This document shows, piece after piece, positions 1 to 7,694 of a DNA stretch of 30,898 nucleotides. Source of the stretch: JAXGQD01 sp964401615. GTDB lineage: Bacteria; Bacillota; Clostridia; Saccharofermentanales; Fastidiosipilaceae. The position numbers were made by a program, and so were the translations under genes. How positions within the stretch are numbered: position 1 is the stretch's first letter; each line of letters starts with the position of its first letter. The notes beneath the pieces are model-generated. The model saw nothing but the letters and a program-made list of their open reading frames with translations, made no database searches and was not told the DNA's origin. The stretch lies in contig CAYNZF010000017.1 of NCBI GenBank assembly GCA_964401615.1, forward strand, positions 1 to 30,898, given 5' to 3'.

Positions 1-53
1 TTGCAAGTATGAAAAAATAAGGGCTACTACCGTACAATCTTTACAAAATTCAG

Positions 54-97
54 AAGAGCCGCAAACCGCTGCTACACAGCGCTTTTTGGCTCTTTTT
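54..97 (+). terminator. Rho-independent terminator at the left edge
   Basis: A seven-base stem (AAGAGCC at 54-60 with GGCTCTT at 88-94) encloses a second stem (CGCTG at 67-71ish with CAGCG at 77-81) and runs into a T tract at 93-97. The T run lies on the plus strand, so it would end a plus-strand gene lying just off the left edge; no such gene is visible inside the window. The zinc operon ends toward it from the other side, but its strand lacks a good T tract here. Confidence 0.6.
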
Positions 98-244
98 CAC
101 TCTTTTTACTGCAAAAGTCAGGAATCCATTGTCAATACGGAATTTTTCCGTCAATATTATCGCAAAATAACCAAATATTTTTGTAATGCAGTCTTCGATT
201 AAGAGATAAATATAACATATTCTCTAATTATGCTTTACAGCCAG
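98..244. other. AT-rich intergenic stretch downstream of zur
   Basis: No gene is visible. It holds a perfect six-base hairpin ACGGAA-TTT-TTCCGT near 140-156 flanked by two copies of GTCAATA, and an imperfect inverted repeat AGAGA...TCTCT around 202-225. Neither is followed by a T tract on the minus strand, so no clear terminator for the zinc operon can be named. Confidence 0.3.
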
Positions 245-706
245 TCAACCGTCATTTTCAATCGCGCATTGCTTGCACAAGCCATAAATTTCCACCCGGT
301 GCGAGGCGATGCGAAAGCCTTGCTTGTCAAGCGCTGCTTCGATTTCCGCCAGCGGACACTCGTTCAGGTTCAGCATGGCGTTGCAGCGCGTACAAACTGC
401 GTAATGCCGATGCGCATGCGTATTCAAAAAATAGGCCAGAGCCTCACCTTGAGGCAGTCTAAATTCGGTAAGCAGCCCCTTCTCCCGAAACAATTCCAGG
501 CAGCGATATACGGTCGACAACCAGGGCTTGTCGCTCGACTTCACGACCGCTTTGCTATGCGCTGCTTCTCGCTCCAGTCCCTGCGCGATCTGGGCCGCGG
601 TCTGCGGCAGTTCGACCCGCTCCAGGTAATCGTAGACGGCCGCTCTTTGCCGCGTGTAGATGACGCCCTTGAGCTTGAACAGCGCTTTGATTTTGGCTTG
701 GTCCAT
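245..706 (-). CDS. zur: Fur-family metalloregulator, probably zinc-responsive (Zur)
   Basis: A 153-residue Fur-family repressor. An N-terminal winged helix contains the recognition helix WLSTVYRCLELF (residues 62-73). The C-terminal dimer and metal domain shows HAHRH (97-101) and two CxxC pairs, C105-C108 and C144-C147, the usual structural zinc site. It is the last gene of a minus-strand operon with a zinc-type ABC ATPase and permease, which makes Zur much likelier than Fur or PerR. I chose ATG at 706 over the in-frame TTG at 712: GGGTGA lies at a proper distance only for the ATG, and the TTG abuts the permease stop codon. It likely represses its own operon through the palindrome at 2344-2360. 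Family assignment is firm; metal identity is inferred from context. Confidence 0.85.
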   Translation of the reverse strand: MDQAKIKALFKLKGVIYTRQRAAVYDYLERVELPQTAAQIAQGLEREAAHSKAVVKSSDKPWLSTVYRCLELFREKGLLTEFRLPQGEALAYFLNTHAHRHYAVCTRCNAMLNLNECPLAEIEAALDKQGFRIASHRVEIYGLCKQCAIENDG

Positions 707-712
707 GCTCAA

Positions 713-1534
713 TCACCCACTGCGCTTTTGCCGGAAACGCAGACTGAAATGCTTGTAAATAAAAGTCAGGAGCAGACCGAAGACGCTGATCAGCACGATG
801 GTCCCGCCCGGCTTGAGATTCATGGCAAAAGACAGATACAGCCCTACGAAGGTGTAGACGACCGAAAAGACCAGGGCGGCGTTTTGCGTGCCGCGATAAC
901 CGAAGTCCAGCTGCATGGCGGAGGCGGCCGGGATGACCAGAAGCGAGGACACGACCAGGGCACCGACACTGCGGGAGGCCAGTGAAATGGTCAGGGCGGT
1001 CATCACGGTGAACAGAATGTTGAAAACATGCGTTGGAATCGCGCTCAAAGCGGCGGCTTCTTCGTTGAAGCTGATGTAACACAGGGCCCAGCGAAAAACC
1101 ATGCTTAAAATAAAGACCGTCAGGGCTACCGCGGTGACAATGAGCGCTTCACCATCCGAAACGGCCACGATCGAGCCAAACAGAAAGCTGTTGAAATTAC
1201 CCGTCTGCGTGAAACCGGACAAAATACCCGCCAGACCGATGCCGGTCGAGAAAACGATGGCGATGGCGATTTCAGAGTACTTGGGAAAATACTTGCGTAA
1301 AACCTCGATCGCGAAGGCCGCCAGCAGCGCGGCGACGCCCGCCGTAAGCACAGGGTTCAAACCGAAAATCAAGCCGACCGCCACCCCGGCCAGCGAGGAA
1401 TGCGATAAAGCATCGCCCAGCTGCGAGAGGCGCCGCAGCACGATGACCAGGCCGATCGAAGCGGTGGCCAGGGCGAGCGAGAGACCCACCAGGACGGCCT
1501 TTTGCATGAATGCGTATTGAAACATTTCAAACAT
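713..1534 (-). CDS. znuB: Zinc/manganese-type ABC transporter permease (ABC-3 family, ZnuB-like)
   Basis: A 273-residue polytopic membrane protein of the ABC-3 permease family that imports zinc or manganese. It has about eight hydrophobic segments, and the family motif GDALSHSSLAG sits near residues 40-50 after the first membrane helix. The start ATG at 1534 is preceded by GAAAGGAG; a longer reading frame upstream begins inside the ATPase gene and has no membrane-protein character. It overlaps the end of the ATPase gene by 8 bases and its stop lies 6 bases before zur, so the three genes are translationally linked. The metal is inferred from the Zur-type regulator and the His-rich tail of the ATPase. 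Confidence 0.88.
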   Translation of the reverse strand: MFEMFQYAFMQKAVLVGLSLALATASIGLVIVLRRLSQLGDALSHSSLAGVAVGLIFGLNPVLTAGVAALLAAFAIEVLRKYFPKYSEIAIAIVFSTGIGLAGILSGFTQTGNFNSFLFGSIVAVSDGEALIVTAVALTVFILSMVFRWALCYISFNEEAAALSAIPTHVFNILFTVMTALTISLASRSVGALVVSSLLVIPAASAMQLDFGYRGTQNAALVFSVVYTFVGLYLSFAMNLKPGGTIVLISVFGLLLTFIYKHFSLRFRQKRSG

Positions 1535-2324
1535 CGGACTCGCTCCTTTCGGGATGAAAATGACCACTGTGATGGCCGCTGTGGGAATGCTCCTTGATAT
1601 CAAAGCCGTAGAGTTTCTGGAGATTGACTTCCTCGCCTTCAGTCGCGTACTGATGCTCGTAGAAACCATCCGTACTGACACAAAGCAAGCGATTGGTCAG
1701 AGCCGAGACCGCCGCCACATCATGGCTGACCCACAGAATCGTCATGTTCTGTTCGCGGTTAAGCTTACCCAGCAGCTGATAAATATCATGTTCGGCTTCC
1801 TGATCCACGCCCACGGTGGGTTCATCCAGGAGCAGCAATTCCGGCTTGGTGACCAGCGCTTTCGCGATAAAGACCCGCTGCTGCTGACCGCCCGAGAGCG
1901 AACCGATGCGCCGCTTCCGAAAGTCATTCATGCCGACGGTTTCCAGGGCGTTCGTGACGCGCTCCGCCCGGCTCTGCTTGTCTTTAGTGCAGCTCACGCA
2001 ATTTCGGGTCAAGGGCAGAGCGACCAGCTCTTCGACATAGATGGGGAAACCGGTATTGAAACTGGTCACCTTTTGGGGGACATAACCGATTTTGTACCAG
2101 TCTTTAAAACTGTTGACGTTTTTCCCGAACAGTTCAACGCTGCCGCTCAAGGCCGGCAGACGGCCCAAAATCAACTTGATCAAGGTGGATTTTCCCGAAC
2201 CGTTTCCACCAATCAAACCCGCGAAATCCGCTTTTTGTATGGCAAAATTGAGCTTGTTCAAAACCGCCCCGTTGCCGTAGTTAAAACTCAAATCTTTTAC
2301 TGCAATAATTTTCTCTTTTTCCAT
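1527..2324 (-). CDS. znuC: Zinc ABC transporter ATP-binding protein (ZnuC-like)
   Basis: A 265-residue ABC ATPase with Walker A GGNGSGKST (39-47), signature LSGGQ (143-147), Walker B LLLLDE ending in catalytic E168, and switch H201. The C-terminus is a histidine-rich tail (residues 246-257, six His), common in zinc-handling transporters. It energises the permease encoded next. The start is ATG at 2324: an upstream in-frame TTG at 2360 lies inside the perfect palindrome at 2344-2360, which should be regulatory DNA. The ribosome site is weak (AGTAAG). No binding-lipoprotein gene (znuA) is adjacent, so the solute-binding subunit must be encoded elsewhere. Confidence 0.88.
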   Translation of the reverse strand: MEKEKIIAVKDLSFNYGNGAVLNKLNFAIQKADFAGLIGGNGSGKSTLIKLILGRLPALSGSVELFGKNVNSFKDWYKIGYVPQKVTSFNTGFPIYVEELVALPLTRNCVSCTKDKQSRAERVTNALETVGMNDFRKRRIGSLSGGQQQRVFIAKALVTKPELLLLDEPTVGVDQEAEHDIYQLLGKLNREQNMTILWVSHDVAAVSALTNRLLCVSTDGFYEHQYATEGEEVNLQKLYGFDIKEHSHSGHHSGHFHPERSESDV

Positions 2325-2343
2325 GTTGCTTACTATATTACTT

Positions 2344-2360
2344 TTGCGAATGATTCGCAA
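2344..2360. promoter_or_regulatory. Perfect Fur/Zur-type operator palindrome
   Basis: TTGCGAATGATTCGCAA is a perfect 8-1-8 inverted repeat. It contains the 7-1-7 arrangement TGCGAAT-n-ATTCGCA typical of operators for Fur-family repressors in Gram-positive bacteria. It lies 20 bases upstream of znuC, whose operon encodes the Fur-family regulator, so autoregulation by Zur is the natural reading. It also lies 22 bases upstream of the -35 box of the divergent exporter promoter, so it could act on both directions. Confidence 0.75.
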
Positions 2361-2381
2361 TCCTCACTTATCGCGCCATGC

Positions 2382-2410
2382 TTGGAAATACGGGCTCTCA
2401 AGGCTATAAT
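2382..2410 (+). promoter_or_regulatory. Sigma-A promoter for the ABC exporter
   Basis: TTGGAA (2382-2387) and a consensus TATAAT (2405-2410) are separated by exactly 17 bases. The start codon of the first exporter subunit follows 25 bases after the -10 box. Confidence 0.75.
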
Positions 2411-2435
2411 CAATTGACTTGCTTATGGGGGTATT

Positions 2436-4184
2436 ATGTTTAAAATCTTTAAACAATTGAATTGGTTTTTCAGTAAAAACAAACGCAGCTATTTTTTAGC
2501 TTTCGGTCTTTTGATCATCACCGACCTGTTCGCCTTGATCATTCCATGGACGGTCGGTTTTATTACGGATGGCATTGCCGCCAATACCCTGACCATGGAA
2601 ATTCTCGTTCCCTTGGCGATTGCTCTTTTACTTATAGTGGTGATCTATTATTTCGCGAATTATTTCTGGACCTACGTCATTTTCACGGGTTCAGACCGCA
2701 TCGTGCGGGAGAGCCGCTCGAACCTGATGCATAAGTTTTTCCTGCAGAGTCCTCGTTTTTTTGAGGAGAACACAGCGGGCACTCTGCTTTCTAAAACCAT
2801 GAACGATACCGAATCGCTCGAAAACATGGCCGGCTGGGGTGTCATGGTCCTGGCAGACGGCACGCTTTATCCGCTTGCCCTGCTGGGCTTCATGGCGATC
2901 GGCATTTCCTGGCAGATGACCCTGGTCGCGATCATCCCATTACTATTTATATACCCTTATTATCGCAAAATCGGCGCCAAACTCTTCGATTTGTATAATG
3001 ATGTGCAGCAGAGTTACGAGGATCTCTACAATCAGGTGCTCGAAAACATCGCCGGCATCCGTCTCACCCGCGCCTATCGCATGGAACCTCAAGTGGAAGC
3101 CCAATTCAACAAAGCGGTCCAGCGCACATATGAAAAAACCGTCGTCTATAATCGATTTGAAGCGAAAATCGTTCCGTTCAACCGCATTTGTTCGGGTTTT
3201 TCCGTGATCCTCGCGCTGAGCGTGGGGGCTTATCTGATTTCGAATCGTGTCATCACGCTGGGGCAGCTGATATCCTTCAATATCTACCTCGGGATGCTGA
3301 TCTGGCCCATGATGTCCATCGGTGAGTTCATCAACATTTCACAGCAGGCCTCTGCCTCCATGGAGCGCATTCAGGAGCTGCTGGACTATAAAGAAGAATA
3401 CGAGGACAAGCCAAACGCGGTCATTTACAAGGGTGGCGGTGACTTCCAGTTCAGGCATTTCAACTTTCAATACCCCGGCAGCACCTCCCCTGTTTTGGAA
3501 GACATCAGTTTTACTTTGAAGAGCGGCGAAACGCTTGGCATCGTTGGTAAAACCGGCAGTGGAAAGACGACGCTGGTGAAACAATTTCTACACCTCTACC
3601 CGCTTCAGGGTGAACAGCTGACGATTTCAGGTCTACCGATCTGGGCCTATCAACTGGGGAGCCTGCGAGCACACTGTTCCTACGTTCCCCAGGAACACAG
3701 CCTCTTTTCCATGAGCATCAGAGACAATGTCCGGCTGGTGGACGACACCATCAGCGACGAAATTGTTGACCGGGCCCTGGCGCAAGCTGAGTTGGCCAAT
3801 GACATCAAACAATTCCCTGACGCCGCCGAAACCATGGTGGGCGAACGCGGCATCACCTTGTCCGGCGGCCAGAAGCAGCGCCTGGCCATCGCCCGGGCCC
3901 TCATCATGCAGGCAGACTTACTGATTCTGGATGACAGTCTGTCTGCAGTTGACAGTCAAACAGAAATGAGAATTCTGGAAACCCTGAAACAAGAACGTCA
4001 AGGGAAAACCACGATCATCACCGCCCATCGCCTGTCTGCCATCACGCACGCCGACCTTATTCTGGTCCTGGATAACGGAAAAATCGCACAGCAAGGCACG
4101 CATGAAGAACTCCTCCGGCAAGACGGTTGGTACAGAGTGCAATATTTACATCAACAAATGGAAGGAGGTCACGAACATGGATGA
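2436..4184 (+). CDS. Heterodimeric ABC exporter, subunit with degenerate catalytic site (BmrC/YheI-like)
   Basis: A 582-residue half-transporter: six membrane helices (about residues 1-300) followed by a nucleotide-binding domain. Walker A is GKTGSGKT (371-378), signature LSGGQ (475-479), switch H531. Walker B reads LLILDD, so the catalytic glutamate position is Asp (D500), the hallmark of the degenerate-site subunit in heterodimeric exporters such as BmrCD and TM287/288. Its own signature is canonical and would serve the partner's intact Walker B. The gene has GGGGGT before ATG 2436, a consensus promoter upstream, and overlaps its partner by 8 bases. The substrate is not visible; drugs, lipids or peptides are typical for the family. 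Confidence 0.9.
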   Translation: MFKIFKQLNWFFSKNKRSYFLAFGLLIITDLFALIIPWTVGFITDGIAANTLTMEILVPLAIALLLIVVIYYFANYFWTYVIFTGSDRIVRESRSNLMHKFFLQSPRFFEENTAGTLLSKTMNDTESLENMAGWGVMVLADGTLYPLALLGFMAIGISWQMTLVAIIPLLFIYPYYRKIGAKLFDLYNDVQQSYEDLYNQVLENIAGIRLTRAYRMEPQVEAQFNKAVQRTYEKTVVYNRFEAKIVPFNRICSGFSVILALSVGAYLISNRVITLGQLISFNIYLGMLIWPMMSIGEFINISQQASASMERIQELLDYKEEYEDKPNAVIYKGGGDFQFRHFNFQYPGSTSPVLEDISFTLKSGETLGIVGKTGSGKTTLVKQFLHLYPLQGEQLTISGLPIWAYQLGSLRAHCSYVPQEHSLFSMSIRDNVRLVDDTISDEIVDRALAQAELANDIKQFPDAAETMVGERGITLSGGQKQRLAIARALIMQADLLILDDSLSAVDSQTEMRILETLKQERQGKTTIITAHRLSAITHADLILVLDNGKIAQQGTHEELLRQDGWYRVQYLHQQMEGGHEHG

Positions 4185-5985
4185 TGAAGTTATAAAGCCA
4201 CACAAGCTCANNNNNNNNNNTTTGTTAAGGTATGCGGTCAAAGAAAGAAAACTGCTCAGTATCAGCTTCTTCTTCACTTTCTTAGCCGTCGTCAGTGATC
4301 TCTTCGCCCCTTACCTGGTCTCGCGCATCATGGACCGCGAAATCATCAACGGGATCGGTGTGCGCTCCATCAGCGTTTTTGCCGGTCTGCTCGCCCTCTA
4401 CCTGCTGATTAACACACTGAGCGCTCTGACGCGCTACAAAGCGGATCTGAGCGGCCAGAACGCAGCCACCCAAATCAGCGCGCATGTACGTGACGATGTG
4501 TTCAAACATATCCAGCGGATGCCCATCAGCTATTTTGACAATCTTCCGGCAGGCAAAGTGGTCTCGCGCATCACCAACGACACCAAAACCCTGCAAACGC
4601 TCTACAACATTATTATTTCCGATTTGAGCATGGCCGCCGCCTACATCATTTTCGTTTACTTTTCGCTGCTGGCCCTGGAGTGGTATCTGGCTCTCATCAT
4701 GCTCCTGCCCATGGGCATCCTGGTCTTCATCATCTCCGATTTCAGAAAAAAGTCAGCCAAATTCAGCGCCGCCTTCAGAAAGTCGCTGGGTGAACTGAAT
4801 GCCAACGTCAATGAAAATATCAGTAACATGGAGTTGGTCAGAGCCCTGGGTGCTGAAAAATCAACAGCCATACGTTTTAAAAAAATTATCGACAAGCACT
4901 TCAACAATTCGCAGAATTTGACAAAGCTCTTTTCTTACAGCGCCTACAATGCGGTGGGAACCTTGCGTTTTGTGACGATCGTCGGAATCTTGATCGTATT
5001 GGGCTATACCTCGATTCAAGGCCGGGCCCTGATGACACCGGGCATGCTCTTCCTTTTCATCGATTACGCCACCAAAATATTCACTAAAAGTCTGGATGTC
5101 AGCATGCAGCTGGGCCAGCTTGAACGCGCCTACGCGGCGGCCGATCATATTTTTGAACTCCTGGATTTACCGGAAGAGCAGGAAACCACAGCTGAAAACG
5201 CCGACGAACTTCCCTCTTTGGGCGATGCTGAATCCGAAATCCCGATCGTCTCGTTCAAAAACGTGTCCTTCAGCTATGTCGAAGCCTCACCGGTACTTAA
5301 AAATATCAGTTTTGACGTGTATAAAGGTCAAACAATTGCGGTCGTCGGCAGCACGGGTTCCGGGAAATCCACCATCATGAACTTACTGCTGCGCTTTTAT
5401 GATGTGCAGGCCGGGAGCGTTGAAGTATTCGGCAAAGATCTACGTCATCTCAATCGCAGTCTCGTGAGAAAACCGGTGGCTATTGTCCAGCAAGACAGTT
5501 TCCTCTTTACCGGTACCGTTCTGGAAAACATCACGTTGAACAAGCCTGACTTAGGGGCGGATGACGCCCTGCATGCCCTGCGCGAAGTGGGCGGTCAATT
5601 CTTTCTGGACCGCCATGAAGAAGGCCTGCAGACCCCGGTGGTCCAAAACGGCGCGACTTTCTCGTCAGGTGAACGGCAGTTGATCACTTTTGCCAGAGCA
5701 CTGGCGCAGGACCCGGTGATTTTGATTCTCGATGAGGCCACATCGCACGTCGACACGGAGACCGAACACATCATCCAGCAAGGCACCTTGCGCTTGATGG
5801 AAGGCAGGACGACGCTGATTATCGCGCACCGGCTTTCGACCATCAAACACGCCGACCTGATTTTGGTGCTTGAAGACGGTGAAATCGTGGAACGTGGTTC
5901 TCACAACGACTTGCTCTTGAAGGCAGGAGTCTATGCGGACATGGTCAAAAATCAACGTTTGTCCGGCACGGCTGATGAGCTTTGA
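4177..5985 (+). CDS. Heterodimeric ABC exporter, catalytic-Glu subunit (BmrD/YheH-like), containing an assembly gap
   Basis: A half-transporter of about 602 residues with six membrane helices and a nucleotide-binding domain. Walker A GSTGSGKST lies near 391-399; Walker B ends LILDE with catalytic E520; switch His near 551. The signature is FSSGE (about 495-499) instead of LSGGQ. This non-canonical signature faces the Asp-bearing site of the partner, so exactly one of the two ATP sites is degenerate. The start is ATG 4177 after GGAGGT, inside the end of the partner gene. Ten Ns at 4211-4220 (about codons 12-15) sit in the N-terminal cytoplasmic part; the frame reads through, but the true length of the gap is unknown. 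Substrate unknown. Confidence 0.88.
   Translation: MDDEVIKPHKLXXXXLLRYAVKERKLLSISFFFTFLAVVSDLFAPYLVSRIMDREIINGIGVRSISVFAGLLALYLLINTLSALTRYKADLSGQNAATQISAHVRDDVFKHIQRMPISYFDNLPAGKVVSRITNDTKTLQTLYNIIISDLSMAAAYIIFVYFSLLALEWYLALIMLLPMGILVFIISDFRKKSAKFSAAFRKSLGELNANVNENISNMELVRALGAEKSTAIRFKKIIDKHFNNSQNLTKLFSYSAYNAVGTLRFVTIVGILIVLGYTSIQGRALMTPGMLFLFIDYATKIFTKSLDVSMQLGQLERAYAAADHIFELLDLPEEQETTAENADELPSLGDAESEIPIVSFKNVSFSYVEASPVLKNISFDVYKGQTIAVVGSTGSGKSTIMNLLLRFYDVQAGSVEVFGKDLRHLNRSLVRKPVAIVQQDSFLFTGTVLENITLNKPDLGADDALHALREVGGQFFLDRHEEGLQTPVVQNGATFSSGERQLITFARALAQDPVILILDEATSHVDTETEHIIQQGTLRLMEGRTTLIIAHRLSTIKHADLILVLEDGEIVERGSHNDLLLKAGVYADMVKNQRLSGTADEL
4211..4220. other. Assembly gap of 10 N
   Basis: Ten undetermined bases at the start of the second exporter gene. 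The reading frame is the same on both sides if the gap really is 10 bases, but such runs are often placeholders. Confidence 0.98.
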
Positions 5986-6095
5986 TCTCGCCGTTTTCTA
6001 GCGGTAATGTAACATAATCTTCATCATTAAGACTCTCACTACGAGAGCTAAATCCTTTATGATATTTATGCGGTTTGAATCCTGGAGGTAGTTGT
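5986..6095 (+). promoter_or_regulatory. Intergenic region before the ZorA-like gene
   Basis: This 110-base gap holds a small hairpin CTCTC-ACTAC-GAGAG near 6032-6046, a TATGAT-like -10 candidate just after it without a convincing -35 box, and GGAGGT at 6084-6089. It may carry a separate promoter for the next two genes or simply be an operon spacer. Confidence 0.3.
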
Positions 6096-7694
6096 ATGTT
6101 TGTTTCGGTGTATCCACTTTCCTTGTCGATTGTGCAAGTGAGTGCAGACTTTTCTTTGTATATTCTTATTTTCAGTCTGGCGGTCCTGCTGATTTCTTTT
6201 GCCATCAGTTATCTGGCTAACCGTAAGTTTATCGCGGCGAAACGCGCTGCGCTGGATCAGGTCCGGGAATGTGCTGAGGGCATGGAAAGCTGCAGTATTG
6301 AGAATTTGAGCCTGCTAAAAGCGGCCGCGGAAAAAACCGGCGACGAGGGTTTGCACCAGGCTTTCAAGCGAATAGAAAAAGAGAGCGAACGGCTCTACTT
6401 CGGGAAATGGGTCCCTGAATCCAAACATTATTTGAGTTTTCAGAACTTGCTGCCTTTGGCCAAACGGCGGGGTCTTCGTCCTGAAATCGCGCTGAATTTA
6501 GTGATCATCGGTGTCCTTGCTACTCTGGTCCTGATCCTTATCCCCCTGGTCAGCAACACTCCGGGCAATCCGGCTCTCGTGATCATACCGCTGCTCGTGT
6601 CGTTTTTTTTAGCAGTTTTTATTTATCTTAGTAACCGAAAATCCTCGCAGATGCTGAACGACAGTATTTTGGAGATGAAGCGGGCCTATACGCGCACTTT
6701 GCCTGAATACAGCGAACACAGCGGCACGGCTCTGCTCATCGATGAATTCAAGCAATATGATCGGCGTATGGCGGATTCGACTACTTTACTGAGCAGCAAA
6801 GTTGAACAACTAAGTGACCAGAATCTGGTTGACGCGGTTTCTGGCAGCATAGAAAAAATCCTGGAGCGCCACATTGCCCCCGCCTTGGCAGAAAGCAACC
6901 AGGCACTCTCCAGGCTCTGCGTCGAATTGACCGACAAGCAAAGTTCGGGCATAGAAACGCTGTCCCGAGATTTCTCCGCTTCTCTGGCGACCACCATCAC
7001 CGAATCTTTAAGACCTCTGGAAGGCCAGGTGAAAGCATACACGGATGAAGTCGGACATGCGAAAAATTCACTCACCATGGCTTTTGAACAGTTCGATAAT
7101 TACCGCAAGCAGGCTGACGCTCTGGATAGTCAAATTTTGTCTCACATCGCTTTGCTGGATGACCAATCCAAACAATGGAACGAGGGGCTGTCCGGTTTAA
7201 GGACTGTATCCGAAAGCATCAGTGCCAATAATCAGGAAATGACCAAATTACAAGGCGGCAGCGAAGAAACCCTCGCCGGTAAATTAGCCATGATGGCAGA
7301 AGCGATCGAAAATTTCGGTCAAATGAACCACGACACCATGCAAGGTCTGCGTGAAGAAAACGCCCTGCTGAACAAACTGCTCATTGATACTCAGGCAGAA
7401 AGCAGTAAAGTGCTTAGCGAATATCGTCACCTCACACAACGGATCACCATTTCTGCCATGGACATCGAAAAACACAACGGTGAAATCAGTGAGAACATCG
7501 TTAAACTCAGCACCGGACTCGACGATTCAGTCAAACACTTCACTTCGCAACTCCAAAGTGGTGTTGATGTGACTCTGAGTGATTTTGACAGCGGCCTGGC
7601 TGAACTGACCGAGCGGCTTTCTCACAGCGCGACCGCCATCCGCGACAGCGTCGCCAGACTGGTCGATGCCGTTTCCAATGGTACAGAGGGATGA
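6096..7694 (+). CDS. Three-TM membrane protein with long coiled-coil tail (ZorA/ExbB-like topology)
   Basis: A 532-residue protein I cannot name firmly. One membrane helix lies at residues 20-41, then about 90 charged residues, then a hairpin of two helices (131-152 and 159-178), then a tail of about 350 residues, hydrophilic and helical with heptad-like spacing. This order (TM, cytoplasmic domain, TM hairpin, long tail) is that of the ExbB/MotA/TolQ family and especially of ZorA, the motor subunit of Zorya anti-phage systems. The small-residue and Thr motifs of proton channels in the last two helices are not evident, and no ZorB/MotB partner is adjacent. The start ATG 6096 follows GGAGGT. 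The gene overlaps the next one by 4 bases (ATGA). The topology is seen; the ZorA link is inference. An RmuC- or chemoreceptor-like coiled-coil protein is an alternative. Confidence 0.5.
   Translation: MFVSVYPLSLSIVQVSADFSLYILIFSLAVLLISFAISYLANRKFIAAKRAALDQVRECAEGMESCSIENLSLLKAAAEKTGDEGLHQAFKRIEKESERLYFGKWVPESKHYLSFQNLLPLAKRRGLRPEIALNLVIIGVLATLVLILIPLVSNTPGNPALVIIPLLVSFFLAVFIYLSNRKSSQMLNDSILEMKRAYTRTLPEYSEHSGTALLIDEFKQYDRRMADSTTLLSSKVEQLSDQNLVDAVSGSIEKILERHIAPALAESNQALSRLCVELTDKQSSGIETLSRDFSASLATTITESLRPLEGQVKAYTDEVGHAKNSLTMAFEQFDNYRKQADALDSQILSHIALLDDQSKQWNEGLSGLRTVSESISANNQEMTKLQGGSEETLAGKLAMMAEAIENFGQMNHDTMQGLREENALLNKLLIDTQAESSKVLSEYRHLTQRITISAMDIEKHNGEISENIVKLSTGLDDSVKHFTSQLQSGVDVTLSDFDSGLAELTERLSHSATAIRDSVARLVDAVSNGTEG

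Noticed and set aside
230..985. Long plus-strand open frame over zur and the permease gene
   Set aside because: It is the antisense of two well-supported genes, its protein is unrelated to any family, and it has no ribosome site.
1535..1681. N-terminal extension of the zinc permease
   Set aside because: The extra 49 residues lack membrane character and derive from the ATPase gene in another frame; ATG 1534 has a clear ribosome site.
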